A DNA stretch of 64,000 nucleotides. Source: Brachypterus glaber. Taxonomy: Eukaryota > Arthropoda > Insecta > Coleoptera > Kateretidae. Location of the stretch: NCBI GenBank assembly GCA_958510825.1, contig OY294049.1, positions 1,364,001 through 1,428,000 of the forward strand, read 5' to 3'. Every line of letters begins with the position of its first letter. The first letter of the stretch is position 1. This document shows, in pieces, positions 33,926 to 46,638 of the stretch. Position numbers and translations under genes: made by a program. The notes below the pieces were generated by a model that was given only the letters and a program-made list of their open reading frames with translations, ran no database searches and had not been told where the DNA came from.

Positions 33926-35139
33926 TGTATTCTTTTTTTACAATTTTTTTTGGAAACAACATTGTTTTTTTTTGAAAAAACATTTTGTTTTTGAACTAAA
34001 AACAAAAAAATATATAATTTTTAAGGCTTAAGGTTTTTTTGTTATATTAAAATAACTGTAAGGTTTATCCTTTTGCAGTAGAAATAAATTACTAATTAAG
34101 ATTTTTGATTGGAAATTTTTGACAAAATAATATGGTGTATTTGAAATAGGGTCCGAAATGTGATTCTATATCATAAAATATGACAAAAAGTTCCTATATA
34201 TGTCTGAAAATGCGTCGTAAGGGAGCTCAGCTCCTTTGAAAGTGGCTAAAAAAATCGGTTTTTATTTAATAACTTCAAGTCTTTAAAGCCCTTTGAGAAT
34301 AAGCAACGAGGTTTTGCACGTGAAACAATCTTACTAAGACCCATCTTCGTATGTTATTTTCATGTACTTATTTCAACCAGGGGTGTGCCAAACGGGGGAA
34401 CCTTATCAGTTTTTTTCCCAAACTTTTTTCTTTCTTTGTAACTTTTGTCTAATTTTATTTTTGGAATATGATTTCTCAGGTCAAAATACATAAAAAAATT
34501 ACTCTTGTATACTGTAGGATCAACCGTTTTCAAGAAAAATAGATTTGAAGGTGAAATTTCACGGTTCGACGACGAAAAATGAAGTACTAGAATGTTAAAA
34601 ACCAAAATTTTAATAATGCAAGGTTATTCTATTTCACAAACTAAGCAAAAAAGTTTCTATACATGTTCGAAAAATCGCTTTTAAAGCTACCATAGCCCTT
34701 TAAAAATGGTGCATTTTTAGGAGACCATAGCTCCCTTAGGATTTTTTTTTGGAAGTACCTGTATATGAGTTTTTTTTTAGTTTTTGATGTATATTCACCG
34801 GCATCATTAAAATTTCAGTTTTCAACATTTTAGTAATTAATTTTTCGTCCTCGAACCTTGAAATCAATTTTTCTCGAAAACGGTTAATCCTACAGTATTA
34901 CAACAAGTACCTTTTTGATGTATTTTGACTTGAGGAATCATATTCAAAAAATAAAATTAAAAAAATGTTACACTGAACAAAGTTTGGGATAAAAAATACA
35001 CCGTGTATGGTGATTTAAAGAATTCAGAGAATTTAATATACTGAAATATATAAGTTGAATGTTTATTTTTCATTTATTAATTAAGGATTTCTTCATAATT
35101 AATTTTACTCAGTATTCTTGGTATTTTCCGGTTCTTCTG
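33926..35139. other. AT-rich DNA with diverged copies of a dispersed repeat
   Basis: Segments around 34190-34600 and 34640-34990 are related to each other and to the repeats near 14150, 42285 and 60810 (AAGGGAGCT, GGTCCGAAA, and CAAAATACATMAAAAA motifs). Probably two decayed copies of one unknown element. Confidence 0.45.
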
Positions 35140-35142
35140 TTA

Positions 35143-35689
35143 CACTGGGACACAAAAAAAAATAAATCTTGAGTGCGGCAGACCAGTCCAATATGACGGA
35201 TTAAATTTTCCGAGAAACTTAAAAAAAACTAATCCGCCATATTGCAATCGCCATTTTGAGTTTTGGAAAACTGGCACCAGATTCTTAATAAGCGACCTCA
35301 AAAACCCCCTGGTACCATTCTTTAAAACTCTAATCCGCCATATTGGATTCACCATTTTGAACTTTGGGAAACTGCCACCAGATTATAAATCAGCTACCCC
35401 AAAAACCCCCGAGTATCAAGTTTCAAACAAATCCGAGCAGCTTTAAAAAATCTAATCCGTCATATTGAATCCGCCATTTTCAATTTTGGAAAACTGGCAC
35501 CAGATTCTTATTCAGCCACCCCAAAAACCCCCGAGTACCAAGTCTTAAGCAAGTCCGAGCAACTTTAAAAAATCTAATCCGCCATATTGGATCCGCCATT
35601 TTGAAAGCTAAGTTTTAAAACCCAAAATACGTAAGAATTGATTATTCTGGTCTGCCGCACTCGAGATTTATTTTTTTTGTGTGCCGGTG
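35143..35689. mobile_element. CACTA-like MITE with TTA duplication and internal subrepeats
   Basis: Starts CACTGGGACACAAAAAA and ends TTTTTTGTGTGCCGGTG; the inverted repeat continues through GAGTGCGGCAGACCAG for about 43 bp. TTA flanks both sides (35140-35142, 35690-35692). The interior holds three or four diverged subrepeats of about 120 bp with AATCCGCCATATTG and AACTGGCACCAGATTCT. CACTG ends with a 3-bp duplication fit EnSpm/CACTA. Confidence 0.75.
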
Positions 35690-35692
35690 TTA

Positions 35693-37200
35693 TTCAACCT
35701 CATGGGAGTTTTCGAACAGGTCTAATAGTTCGACTAATGGCTTTATTTGTGTACTGCCGCTAAAAAGAACCCTTATGGAGTCAGACTAATACACGGTGTT
35801 TGCAGCCTTTTGAAGGGAATAATTCTGCATCACAAAACATGAAAAACCAGCATACGAACATAGGTCCGGAAACGAACCTTTAAAATTGTACTAAAAATAA
35901 GGTTTTTAATTATACCTATACTAATATAGTATTAATAACTTGGTTCCCTTTAACCCATTTTGGGCCACCAGACCCATAGGCACATCAGTTATATAGAAAC
36001 TACATCTATCCAGAGGTGTTTCTACACTGATAGAAATTTTGTTGTAATATAGGCGCCAACCATTTTTTTTTAATATCTTATAACATAAATATGTTATACG
36101 ATACAACAACCAGTTGTAGAATTAAGAGGTAAACAACATAAAATTGTAACTGGTAACAAGTGTTATTGTATGTCATAGTTAGTATCATGCTATAGTACAA
36201 TTTGTGGTTGGCACATATATAACACTATGTTTTTGTATTAATAACACTATTATCAGTGTAGGCGGACAAAATGTGTAAAGCTTAACAAGTTTACGTATAT
36301 TTTTTTGGATTTTTTTTGCCACCAAAATTGTTACGTTTTGAAAGGATATTATTCCTGACCAAACTTTATATAAACCTTTGTTATGTTTTTGGATGAAGAA
36401 TCACCTCTTAAATTTTGGCATGCCAGTTATTGATCACCCTGTGATATATAATTATAAAAATTAAAAAAAAATTAAAAGAAGCGACAAAATAGGCACTTTC
36501 TGGCGGGAGTCCACGTTTTTGCTTTAATTACTTTGTTTAGCGCTTAATTGCCCTCAATCTCCTGTTCGCGATTGGGACCGCACACCTCTATAATATTTAT
36601 AGCATCTTCAAACTAAAATAGACACGAACATTATTACACGTTTCAAAATTAAAAAAAAGAACAGTGTAACAAATTAGATCGTTGACAAATATGTAGATTA
36701 TGTTATCTTGATTTTGACAATCTTGTTTCATAACTAACTCTTAAATTATAATAATATTAAATATTACATTGTTGAACATATTATGTTTAATAATGTAACT
36801 TTTTAATTTATGTATCTTTTTGTATACAGGATGTTATAAAACTAGTATATCTAATTAATCGGAAATAAATTCTTCTGTTCTCGGTATTTTTTTTCCGAAT
36901 CAGCCATCCTATATAGTCCGGGTTCTAGTGACACTTTCGTGACCATTTTTGTGTGGGTAAATTTTTAAATTTAAGAAAAAAGCAAAAAAAAAGTTAAGTA
37001 AAGTAACAAACAACTTATATACAAATAGGTATATAATACGATACAAAAAATAAAAACAGAAAAACGTGAAGAATAAAAAAATATGTATATGTTCCAAATT
37101 AAGCAACCCACATTACCACGGTGTGAACTTTTACTTCAGCTTTAGTAAAGCAGTTTTTTTGTTTCATAAACATTTTATTTTTGCAAATAATTGCTTCTGT
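35693..37200. other. AT-rich DNA with a nested TA-flanked MITE
   Basis: CACTGATA at 36030 and its inverse TATCAGTG at 36253-36260 are each flanked by TA. They bound a MITE of about 230 bp with further inverted CCAACCA/TGGTTGG motifs. It interrupts a dispersed repeat related to 32350 and 34375. From 36430 onward nothing is recognised. Confidence 0.45.
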
Positions 37201-37310
37201 TTTGACTTGAGCACCCCCTGTGGGGTGCTTAGAGCTTATTTCGCCAGGGGGTGCTCAAAATCATGTCAGGGTGTGCTGAGCACCCCCTTAGTTACGGGCC
37301 TGCTTCTGAA
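37201..37310. repeat. Clustered AGCACCCC repeats next to a hAT-like end
   Basis: GAGCACCCC and its inverse GGGGTGCT occur several times between 37208 and 37290. TTAGTTACGGGCCTG at 37288-37302 resembles a hAT terminus. No matching left end was found. Confidence 0.45.
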
Positions 37311-37579
37311 CAAAGAAAGATAGGAGCTACGTTTATATGAAAATTTTTTCTTGAAATTAAATCTACTTTTTATTTTTAAAGTTTGTAAAGAGGCTAATAA
37401 ATTACCCTGTATAGGATGGACAATTTGAAAACCTTTTTTTACCCAGAACATAATAATTTATTTCCAGTATACCGTCGCCAGCACGAAAAATAAAAAACAA
37501 TTGGTTTTAACCAAGGTTATGTAAAAATTTAAAATACACTGCCCAGTAAAAGAGCTTTCCCATTTTTCACCTTCGCCCA

Positions 37580-38170
37580 TAAAATGGATTTTTTATTATC
37601 AGATTCACTTTCAGCAACCATAAAAACCTTAATATACCAATTTTCACGAAAACTACCCCCCACTCCTCAGGGGGTGGATTTCAGAAAAATTTTATTATCA
37701 GATTCACTTTCAGCAACCTCAAAAACCCCAATACACCGGTTTTCACGAAAACTATCCCCACCCCTCAGGGGGTGAAATTAGAAAAAAAGTATTATCAGAT
37801 TCATATTCGTCGACCACAAAAACCCCTACATACTAATTTTGAAGAAAATATTAATAATATTAAAAAATATTTACCCACTCACCCCCTCGGGGGTGGAATT
37901 AGAAAAGTTTTTTTTTATCAGATTCAATTTCAGCAACCTCAAAAACCCATATATAGCAATTTTTCAAATTTTTCTAAAAAACATGTATTTTTCCCCATTA
38001 GCCCCCTTGCCGCACCCCAATGTTTACCAAAAACAATCCCGAGCGAGAACTTTTGGTAACATACCTGTATGCCAAATTTCAAGTCTCTAGCTTAAAGCGT
38101 TCTTAAGTTATCGTGCCCACAAGATTTCCCGGACAGACCGATCGACCGACCGAGCGACAATTTTTTTTTT
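37580..38170. mobile_element. Repeat with four internal subunits and a GACCGACC microsatellite
   Basis: Four diverged subrepeats with TTATCAGATTCA, CAGCAACC and CCCCTCAGGGGGTGGA lie at about 37590, 37685, 37790 and 37915. They are followed by GCCAAATTTCAAGTCTCTAG and a GACAGACCGATCGACCGACC run at 38133-38152. GTCY-type microsatellites after such a block are typical of Helentron/DINE-1-like repeats. Frames through it are spurious. Confidence 0.5.
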
Positions 38171-39378
38171 GTTCGAAATTGATTTATATCGACATAAAAC
38201 GTCATAAAACGCTAAAATACACAAAAAAAAATTGAAAATTTTTGCACGAATACAAGGCTTTCCGAAATTTTGAAAATTTTTAAAATGGGAAACCAAAATA
38301 GCTTGAATTACAAGTAGGTGAATTTTATCATAAGCCTGTAAACATTTTGTGTTTAATATTAGGTACACGTTAAAGGTTAAAGTTAACTGCTATTAATATA
38401 TTTTATAGTATTTTCAATAATGTTAAGTTTTATAGTCGCTACTATTTTGCATAGGCAATACCTATTAGGCATTATTATAGTTAAAAATCATTTAAGTATT
38501 TTTTTTGTCTTATAATTTATGAACTATCAAACAAGACATAATTTATGGAACTTTAAATATAATCATGTAAATAAATCTCAAGTTTATTAAATTTAACTAA
38601 TCAATTTTATTAGATACTTATTACTCGCTTATTACTCTTTGTTGCATTAGCTAGAAGATAATTATACCGTAGCGTGGGTGGAGCAAAAATTTCACAACTA
38701 CAAAAAACATTTGATGACTAAAAAGGTCCTCACCCTTAAAAAAAAAACTTTGTTCCTGACGGTCTCTAACTCTCTAACAAATCAAAACTTGGCGCCCCCC
38801 CCAAAAAAAAAAAGAAATACCCTAATGGTTCCCCTGCAAAACTTGGTGCCCCTACTAAAATAAATTGGCGCTCAAAAAAATCCCTCTAGAAAAAAGCTCA
38901 AAACATACCCTCAAAAAAATAAAAAAAAATAAAACTTTGTCCCTGACGGTTTGTTTCTACTAAAACTTGGCGCCCTACCACAAAAAAAAAGCGCCAACTC
39001 CACTCCCTAAAATTCCCAACTTTTATTTACTTTGAAAAAATATACAAAATATACAACTTATGACTCCAATTTTCCCAACTTTCTACCAATTTACTCCAAA
39101 AATTACCACTAAATTTCCGATATTTACCATTCATTTTTTCAACTGGACAGTAGATTTTCCCAACTCCAGAATATTGGGGGGGGGGTGCCAATCGCGGGCG
39201 AAAAAAAAAACAAATTACATACATTGTAAATATACAGCACTGCTACACTACTATATGTATAGCTATAGCAGCAAGTTTTCTTGAAAGTGTTTTCTTTTTT
39301 AACATTTATATGTTTAAGACCAGGGCCCTGCAGAGGTAGAGGGCTGAAACTGTTACGAAAAAAACCGTTACGAAAAAG
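38171..39378. other. AT-rich DNA with repeat debris
   Basis: From 38668 to 39190 is a hAT-like region with repeated CTTGGCGCCCC and TTTGTTCCTGACGGT motifs and a run of ten G at 39176-39185. CCAGGGCCCTGCAG at 39320 may be an element end. No gene is visible. Confidence 0.35.
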
Positions 39379-39651
39379 TGTCCTAAAATATGTGACGCTC
39401 GCATTGAGTTCTCGTCTGGGATCATTGTTGATCGTAAGCGTCACATAAATTTAAAGTTCTCGGCTGGGATCATTGAGCTCGGATTGGATCATTGTTAAAT
39501 ACGTTCTACTGTACAAGTAAATCAAAACCGTGATAACATTAATATGTGACGCTATCAAAAAAGTTCTCTGCTGGGATCATCAAGTGATCAAGTGTCCCAA
39601 AATTATGTGACGATCCCATCCGAGAACTTTAAATTTATGTGACGCTTACGA
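39379..39651. repeat. Inverted repeat with ATGTGACGCT arms
   Basis: GTAAGCGTCACATAAATTTA at 39432 is mirrored at 39631-39650. GTTCTCGGCTGGGATCA occurs in direct and inverted copies across the segment. Probably a rearranged MITE. Confidence 0.5.
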
Positions 39652-39839
39652 TATTAAGAAATATGCTAGTAAATAAAACCGTGTCTCATAACTGGAGGCT
39701 TAAAACATATTAATGGTATCCCGGTTTTTATTAATGATGCTCGCCAAAATCTTACTAAAAAAATAGATGCTTACGTTAGTTTTATTTAAATTAACAATTA
39801 AATAAAAACCGTAGTAACATTGATCCTGGACAAGTTTAT

Positions 39840-40260
39840 TGGCCAGAGTACTCAACAAAGTTCTTTGTAAAGAATTGGGCAATTCTTAAGCAAGAGAATT
39901 AATCAAGATTCTGTATCCAGACTTGGGCAAGACATTAGCAAGATTCTGGGAGCAGAGCGTTTAGCAATACTTTGTCAAGTCTGTTCGTCAAGTCTGTAGC
40001 AAGAATTTGACAAGATTCTTGGTCAAGAATATTGACCTACTCTTGCGCGGAAAACGCTAGAGTCCATGAGCGCGCACCTCTCCCTTGTCAATTTTACTTG
40101 CTACATTCTTGAATCTTCACGAAGTATCTTTGACAATCCTTGAACAAGAATCTGTCGACAGTATCTTGCGCCAGAATTGTCAAAATCTTGATACAGTTAC
40201 TTGATCAAGAATCTTGAGCCAGACTTGCTCAAGACTTGACAAAAATTGTTACTAGAGAAA
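39840..40260. repeat. Dense CAAGATTCT/AGAATCTTG word cluster
   Basis: Across about 420 bp, variants of CAAGATTCT, CAAGAATCT and TCTTG recur every 10-25 bp. CAAGA-type words dominate the left half and TCTTG-type words the right half. The centre near 40050-40080 (TTGCGCGGAAAACGC, GAGCGCGCACC) is GC-rich. It could fold back as a long imperfect hairpin. Origin unknown. Confidence 0.55.
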
Positions 40261-40316
40261 CTGTCAATATCGTATTTCTCTAAATGTTGGCAATAGTGGT
40301 CTACTTACATCAATAT

Positions 40317-40346
40317 ACTACTACTACTACTATTATTACTACTACT
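40317..40346. repeat. (TAC)n microsatellite
   Basis: CTACTACTACTATTATTACT-type repeats. Confidence 0.7.
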
Positions 40347-40443
40347 AGTTGTAGTTGTACTTTTCAGTACTTATTTTGGTTATGTTTAAACGCTCAGGAT
40401 TTAATTGATATTAACAAATACCGTATTTATTTACCGTGTAAAT

Positions 40444-40720
40444 TTACATTACATTTTTGTTTAACCTCGTACTATTCTACTTAATTAAGCATCTCCTAAG
40501 TCCAGGACTTGTGTGGGCTAGTAGTAGAGGGAACCACCGGCTTTAATTGACTTTCTAACCAATTTATAGGGAGTGTCCGCTTCACTTACGCCTTCGCCAA
40601 ATTTCAATTATTAATTAACTAAAAAAGTCAAATCGGCGCCGGTGAGAATCGAACTTAAGCTATTTTGGGTAGTAAACTCGTCAAGTACGACGCGGTAGTC
40701 CACTACACCAATCCTCCCAT
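40444..40720 (-). mobile_element. tRNA-derived SINE, copy 2
   Basis: Inverted relative of the copy at 33640. The tRNA-like head lies at the high-coordinate end (GGAGGATTGGTGTAGTGGAC on the minus strand), with a B box region GTTCGATTCTCACC, the same body and an (ATGTA)-type tail. GTGTAAAT at 40436-40443 and 40722-40729 is a probable 8-bp target duplication. Confidence 0.78.
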
Positions 40721-40729
40721 TGTGTAAAT

Positions 40730-42186
40730 GAAGTCAATAATACAATGTATTGTTAATAAATATTTATTTTTAAACATTCGCTTTGATGTTGACAACAAAA
40801 ATTCAGAGTTTAACAAGGAAGAGTATACTATGTCATCCGAAGCATTATAAATACATCTTGTTTATAAATATCAAAGTCATTGGTAGTTTGATTTATTTGA
40901 AAGAAACAATCAAAACAGAGGCGGCTATTTATTTTAACATCGAGTACACAATTTAAAAGTAAATTGAACTTATAACAACCAAAAACAGCTGGTTAAATGA
41001 ATGTGGGTACGCAAACAGCTTAAAGATTAAAATGGTTTTAAAACAATACTGACTTAAGTCAGTAGCAAAGAACAATATCGTTTTAATAGGTAATTTAGGG
41101 CTAAATGACGAAATAGTTATTTTTGTATTAAAAGCGCAAAATGACTGATGATTTATGCTTGAGCGTTGCAGCATAAAGCAGAGCAGAAATCACATTTTTT
41201 TACGATATAAAATAAATAAATAAATAAATTTCAGACAAGGTACTTGAGTAAAATTTTCTGCAAAGCTGTTGGTGTAAAAGTAAAATCCTCATCACAGTAA
41301 CTCTCCATAATTCCTTCGTAACAACAAATATATAGCACACAAATATTTAGCACACGAAATTGAGATTTGATTCAAAATAAATAATAATTTCATATTAAAA
41401 AAATGGCGGATCAACTCTCGTCGCATATAACTGACAGCTGTATCACGATTGACATGCCGGTTGCCTACACTGTGCGCGCGAAAAAAATCACTTTTCTGCT
41501 TGCTGTCATGGTAACGAGCAGTAAAGTAAAATACTAAGAAATAGGTTATTTTGAAGTCTGAAAACTTCATTTGTTTTTGTAGAAATGTTAACTTTTTTAT
41601 TAGATCGTAGAAAAATATATTTTAAATACATAAATAAATCAAAATTCGCCAAAACCCATTTTGGTAACAACTCAACACACGCTATTATTAGCGCGGTTTT
41701 TAAATTGACCAATAAGGGTTAATCTTTCTCTCTTACTCGCGATATTGCCGTATCTTGCATTTCTCTATGTTAGAAATCGCAGTAAAACAATTAAAAACGT
41801 ATGTTCCGGGCTATTTAAAAATGTGGGAAAAAAATAAGTATTTTTTGTTTAATTGTTTTTTACTATTTTCGTTTAATTTTAAAAGAAAAATCAAATCCAA
41901 TAATAAAATAACGGACGTAAAAATTAATAATTTATTGGTAAATTTCATGTTTTAGTAGTTACAACATAAAATTACTCACATTATATAAATGACTCGATAA
42001 CATCTGCAAATAATACCCAGTTAAGTATAATTCATTGTTATTTATTTGCCTTCAATTATTGTATTATACGGGATTACTTTTGTAAAAACATTTATTGGTA
42101 AAACCTTTAAAACCATGGTGGTTTGAATCATTTTATGTCTAGTGTATTTGTTCAATTCAAAATAATACCACCATAGTAGCCTAATA
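40730..42186. other. AT-rich DNA, nothing recognised
   Basis: The segment 41400-41760 has more CpG (GTGCGCGCG at 41472) but no credible exon. Frames at 41292-41570 and 41506-41712 overlap each other and look random. Confidence 0.35.
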
Positions 42187-42501
42187 TACAGGGTGTTTTA
42201 TAAGTAGAGGTAATTAGTTTAAAAAGGCGATTCTCCATCCAAAAATATAAAAAAAATCCGAGAAAAAATATTATAAAGGTTGGTCAGAAAATGAGCCCTA
42301 AAGTGTCGATAAAATATGGGATTGTATTTGTCAATGCTATGACATGCGCAAAATATTATTGCTATAGCTCTTAGGGTTACAGAAATATATAATTCTATTT
42401 TGGACGGACCTTTACGGATTATTTCCAGACCAGTTTTAACATATTTTTGGGTATAGAATCACCGCATTAATTTAGTACTCTTATTTTTGAAACACCCTGT
42501 A
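42187..42501. mobile_element. Tc1/IS630-like MITE with TACAGGGTGTTT ends
   Basis: TACAGGGTGTTT at 42187 is mirrored by AAACACCCTGTA at 42490-42501; the terminal TA probably is the target duplication. The interior shares GGTTGGTCAGAAAATGAGCC with the dispersed repeats near 14150 and 60810. Confidence 0.65.
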
Positions 42502-43977
42502 TATGATAAACGTAAATAAATTCGAAAAATTTAAAAATATTTATAGATATATATTTTAATTGGGGTAAAATTTATATATCAACTCGCCATGAACTTTTTA
42601 AAATATACCAATTTTTTTAAATAAATAAATAAATACCTTCCTATACTTTTTTAATAAATCTACAAAAAGGAGAGAAACCCATTCCCTTCACTGACTAACA
42701 CACGTGTTTACTTGCGAATTATTTATTAAAAAAAATGCATAAAACGTATAAAAATAAATAAATAAAAAAATAAAACGTAACACAATTATTAACTGTAACC
42801 TGTAATTTTATCAAATCTTTTAATAAAAATTAAGATATAATAACACATTATTTTCTAAATAATATAATAATTATTGGCATTAGTGTATTAAACACTTTTT
42901 TTCATAAAATAAGATAAATATCCAGAAATTATATTTTAGCACACAAATATTTTTAATGTTCTTTCGGTCGTTGGACCTAAATAACTACTTTTTTATATAT
43001 TTTTTTGAAAGTTAATGTAATGATAATTGTAAACACCAAAGCAGACATAATAAAAAAAAACTATAGTTGTTTTTAATAATTTGCACATAATGTATAATTT
43101 CATTTTAAAATGACTCATATAATAATTCTTGGAAAAATATTTTAAAACCTTCATCAAAAGTCCATAGAAATTTTAATTTTCCACATCCTGCGACAGAAAA
43201 TTAACAGTATGTATTATTTATGTTAAATCAAGAGTACCTACATAAAACAATATTTCTTTATTCTTCTTTTACATCATTAATTCCGTTTTTGGACATGTCT
43301 CTTCTACTAAATTCCTGCCATTTTTTTTTCTATTTCTGGCTTTTAGCATCCAGTTTAAACCAGCAATGAGTTTAAGATCGTTAATCCACCTTATTTCCGT
43401 ATCTGCCTCTGCCTCCTGCAAAATTTTGCTTTTTTTATTAAGTTTGCTCAAAAAATATTTTTTATTATTTTATTTATTTATTTATTAAGTTACACCTAGG
43501 TACTTTTCAACAGCCAGTGTCGAATTATACATACATGGTAGAAAATATAGCGAAATTATACAGCTAATTAATTAATAGTCTTGTGTAGGTATGCCCCACA
43601 CAAAACGACAATTAAAGTTATTTACTAGGAATATCTGACATTAAACCTGGAATTCTTCCTAGGTAACAATCTGCTGTTCTGTTTTCAAGTATATGTAAAT
43701 TTTACCTTTAGAAATTATTATTGATTTTTTATTGTTTATTTTAATTGGTTAATTTATGTCAAATACATTCATGAAGCGCCTCATATACTCGTGTAAGAGG
43801 CTCTTTATTGTTTAATAAATACAAAATACAAAAATTTTACTGTCTTAAGACAAGATCTTCTCAGTTATGTTTTCATATTAATATATTGTCACAGCATTAC
43901 CATTAGAATGTACCTGCAGTAGTGCTGTAAATTTTTATTTTAAAAGTGCACCCGAGTGCACCATTAAAGTTAAATAA
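42502..43977. other. AT-rich DNA, nothing recognised
   Basis: Low-complexity A/T sequence. The 60-codon frame at 43269-43451 on the minus strand has no recognisable feature. Confidence 0.35.
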
Positions 43978-44425
43978 CACAGACACACAAAAATAAAAAA
44001 GTCTGGTATACCAAAAGTCAAAAGTATACTTTTGACGAAACATATGTATTCGTATTTATTTTGAGTCGCTGAATCAAATAACTAATCGTATGATTAGTTT
44101 TCGAGATAACCTAAAAAAACGTTATTTTGAAAATAACGTTTTTTGAGGTTATCTCCAAAACTAATCGGACGAGATGCTGTTTTGACTTCAAATTCGGGTT
44201 CAGCGCCTCAAAATACATATGAACATAATGGTTACCAAAAAATTTTTTGACCTTGTAGCCACAAAAAAAAATGTTCAAGATTTTTTTTGAGACCATTGGG
44301 TTCCTATGTATTTTGAGGCGCTAAACCCGAAGTTGAGATCAAAACAGCACCTCATCCAATTAGTTTTGGATAAAAAATGCAGGCGGATTCAAACGCTTTC
44401 GAACTGATTTTAAAGAAGTTCTCTG
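43978..44425. mobile_element. CACTA-like element cut by the assembly gap
   Basis: Starts CACAGACACACAAAAATAA after TAA, like the left end of the 47377 element. It contains the palindrome AACGTTATTTTGAAAATAACG at 44120-44140 and inverted copies of GGCGCTRAACCCGAA (44190s and 44320s). The right end is lost in the gap. Confidence 0.55.
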
Positions 44426-44625
44426 NNNNNNNNNNNNNNNNNNNNNNNNNNNNNNNNNNNNNNNNNNNNNNNNNNNNNNNNNNNNNNNNNNNNNNNNNNN
44501 NNNNNNNNNNNNNNNNNNNNNNNNNNNNNNNNNNNNNNNNNNNNNNNNNNNNNNNNNNNNNNNNNNNNNNNNNNNNNNNNNNNNNNNNNNNNNNNNNNNN
44601 NNNNNNNNNNNNNNNNNNNNNNNNN
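44426..44625. other. Assembly gap of 200 N
   Basis: A run of exactly 200 N, a placeholder length; true size is unknown. Confidence 1.
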
Positions 44626-45968
44626 ATTATAGAAATCGGATAATTGAATCCTTGATGTAAATGGTATTTGTTTCAATGTATGCATAACACAATAGCTTTG
44701 CCAGTGAATTATACGACGTATTTATACTTTAAATGAGTTTAATTTGTTACCTATTATTGAATAATAATAATAATTAGAAATACCTACACTCAGAAAAGCT
44801 TACAAAAGCAGTATTTATAGCTGTAAATTACCAGTAACAATTTCTTCACTTTTTAACGGAATATCCGATTAAATTTTAATTTTAATTTTAAAAAATGATT
44901 CACCACACTAGTTCAGGACCTTTTTATTAAATAAGCTTCAAAGCTTGGGATATTTTTTAATTTAAAAATATTTGTTTTATACTTAACTACCCACTTTATT
45001 TTAACATATAACCTTAAAACTTTAAACCAGCAGTTATAAACATGAAAAATATCATGCCCAAGATAACTTTATAGTCATTTTGATCATGTCAAACAAAATT
45101 TGCAAATGTGTTCCGCAAGGTTCTGCTGGTAGTCCACCTAGAAACGATTTTATTATAGATAATCTGTGTCGTTAGTAGCGATTCGCTACACAGTTTTGGC
45201 TAAACAAAATATTTATTTATGGTCAACTGATCAAAGCCACTTAACAGTCAATTTTTCATTGCTTAATAACAGTAATCTATGAAAAAATACACAGAATAAT
45301 TGATTATGACCACAAATATTAAATTATAACTATTTTTCTTCAACAGTTCAGAACCGATACGGTTCTAATAGACAAAATTATTTATCTATGCGTGTGTTCC
45401 GGACAAAATACTTTCGACTATTATAATTATGTTTTTGAATAAAACAATTTGGTAGTTTATTCTGACGGTAGAACAAATTGGGCAATAAAAATAGTGGGTT
45501 TATTCAATTATTCCAAATTGATATTAAATTATTATAAGAGAAAAACGTTATTTTATTATAATATTTTCGCCTGAGCAATCGAAGGGAGCTAGTCATTGTT
45601 TTTCGACAGAAATGTCATAAGTCAGTTGTTATGGTCATTCCATAAACTGCTGAGTTTATTGACAATGTGCATAAAACTAGACACGCATAATTTATTAAAG
45701 GAACTGTCAAAACATCGGCACTATTGGGAAAACTAATAACATGCTATTAGAACATGGTAGCATAACATAATTACAATTTTACTACTACTCCTCACTGCAC
45801 AAACTAACTTGTATAATATTTATATTAAACTTTAGCTTTTCTTGTATACTTAATATATAATTAAAATTAATAATAAAAATATGTTTTTACTTGGATGCAA
45901 GTTGAACTTATTAATTACAATTTTTGATTGATTTTAAAAACAAATGAATGGAAGCTTAAAATTTGTAC
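44626..45968. other. AT-rich DNA, nothing recognised
   Basis: No reading frames, RNA motifs or clear repeats seen. Confidence 0.35.
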
Positions 45969-46461
45969 ACTAGAGCCATCTAGCAAATTTCAAACTAGGT
46001 GTTTTGTTTGATTTTAAATTCTGTATCTTTAAAACATTATATTCTAGCAAAAAACTGTATATAACATTTTTTATAGGGCTTAAAAAGAGCTTTTATTTAA
46101 AATATAATTTTTTGAAATCGGGTTATAAATATGTGAGATATGCTAAAAAAACCTTTTACTGCTTTAAACGCCAATATCTCGAAAACAATGCGTTTTAGGA
46201 AAACGTTGTTTTTAACATTTTTTGACCAATTTAATTAAAATTATCTTTTATATAAGTGCTAAATTAACCAAATACAATAAAAATTGCCTTAATTATAAAC
46301 AAAAAATGCTTAAAATAGGAGTTTTACCCTATTTTTACCCCCTTACCCCCAATCGTTTACCCTCAAAATCTAATCAGCTCTTCGGAATACGATAAGAAAC
46401 AATATGCAAAAAACCGCAAGTCAATATCTCATGTAGAAATGAATTTAGAGAGTTTACACCC

Positions 46462-46497
<36 letters not shown>

Positions 46498-46638
46498 GGA
46501 CGCTAATTTTTTTTTCTGATTTCGACTCAGAATGGTCTAAAACGTCGAGAAATGTGAACAAAACGTGGTCAAAGATTTTGACTTTTCGGCGAAGATTTCA
46601 ATACATCGGCACTCTTAGTAGCACTAAGTGCCGATGTA
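45969..46638 (+). mobile_element. Helentron/DINE-1-like non-autonomous element, copy B
   Basis: Inverted near-copy of 2653-3312: same AT-rich body, a (CAGA)n microsatellite at 46461-46498 and the same terminal hairpin at 46602-46638. A few indels separate the two copies; their shared 64-codon frame is identical at the protein level. Confidence 0.55.

Noticed and set aside
37660..37690. CTGAGGA core as a third hammerhead (minus strand)
   Set aside because: No pairing stem II followed by GAAA and no cleavage triplet in position.
41292..41712. Overlapping 68- and 92-codon minus-strand frames
   Set aside because: Low-complexity, mutually overlapping, no recognised motif.
44377..44685. Two frames spanning the N gap
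   Set aside because: They consist mostly of undetermined bases.
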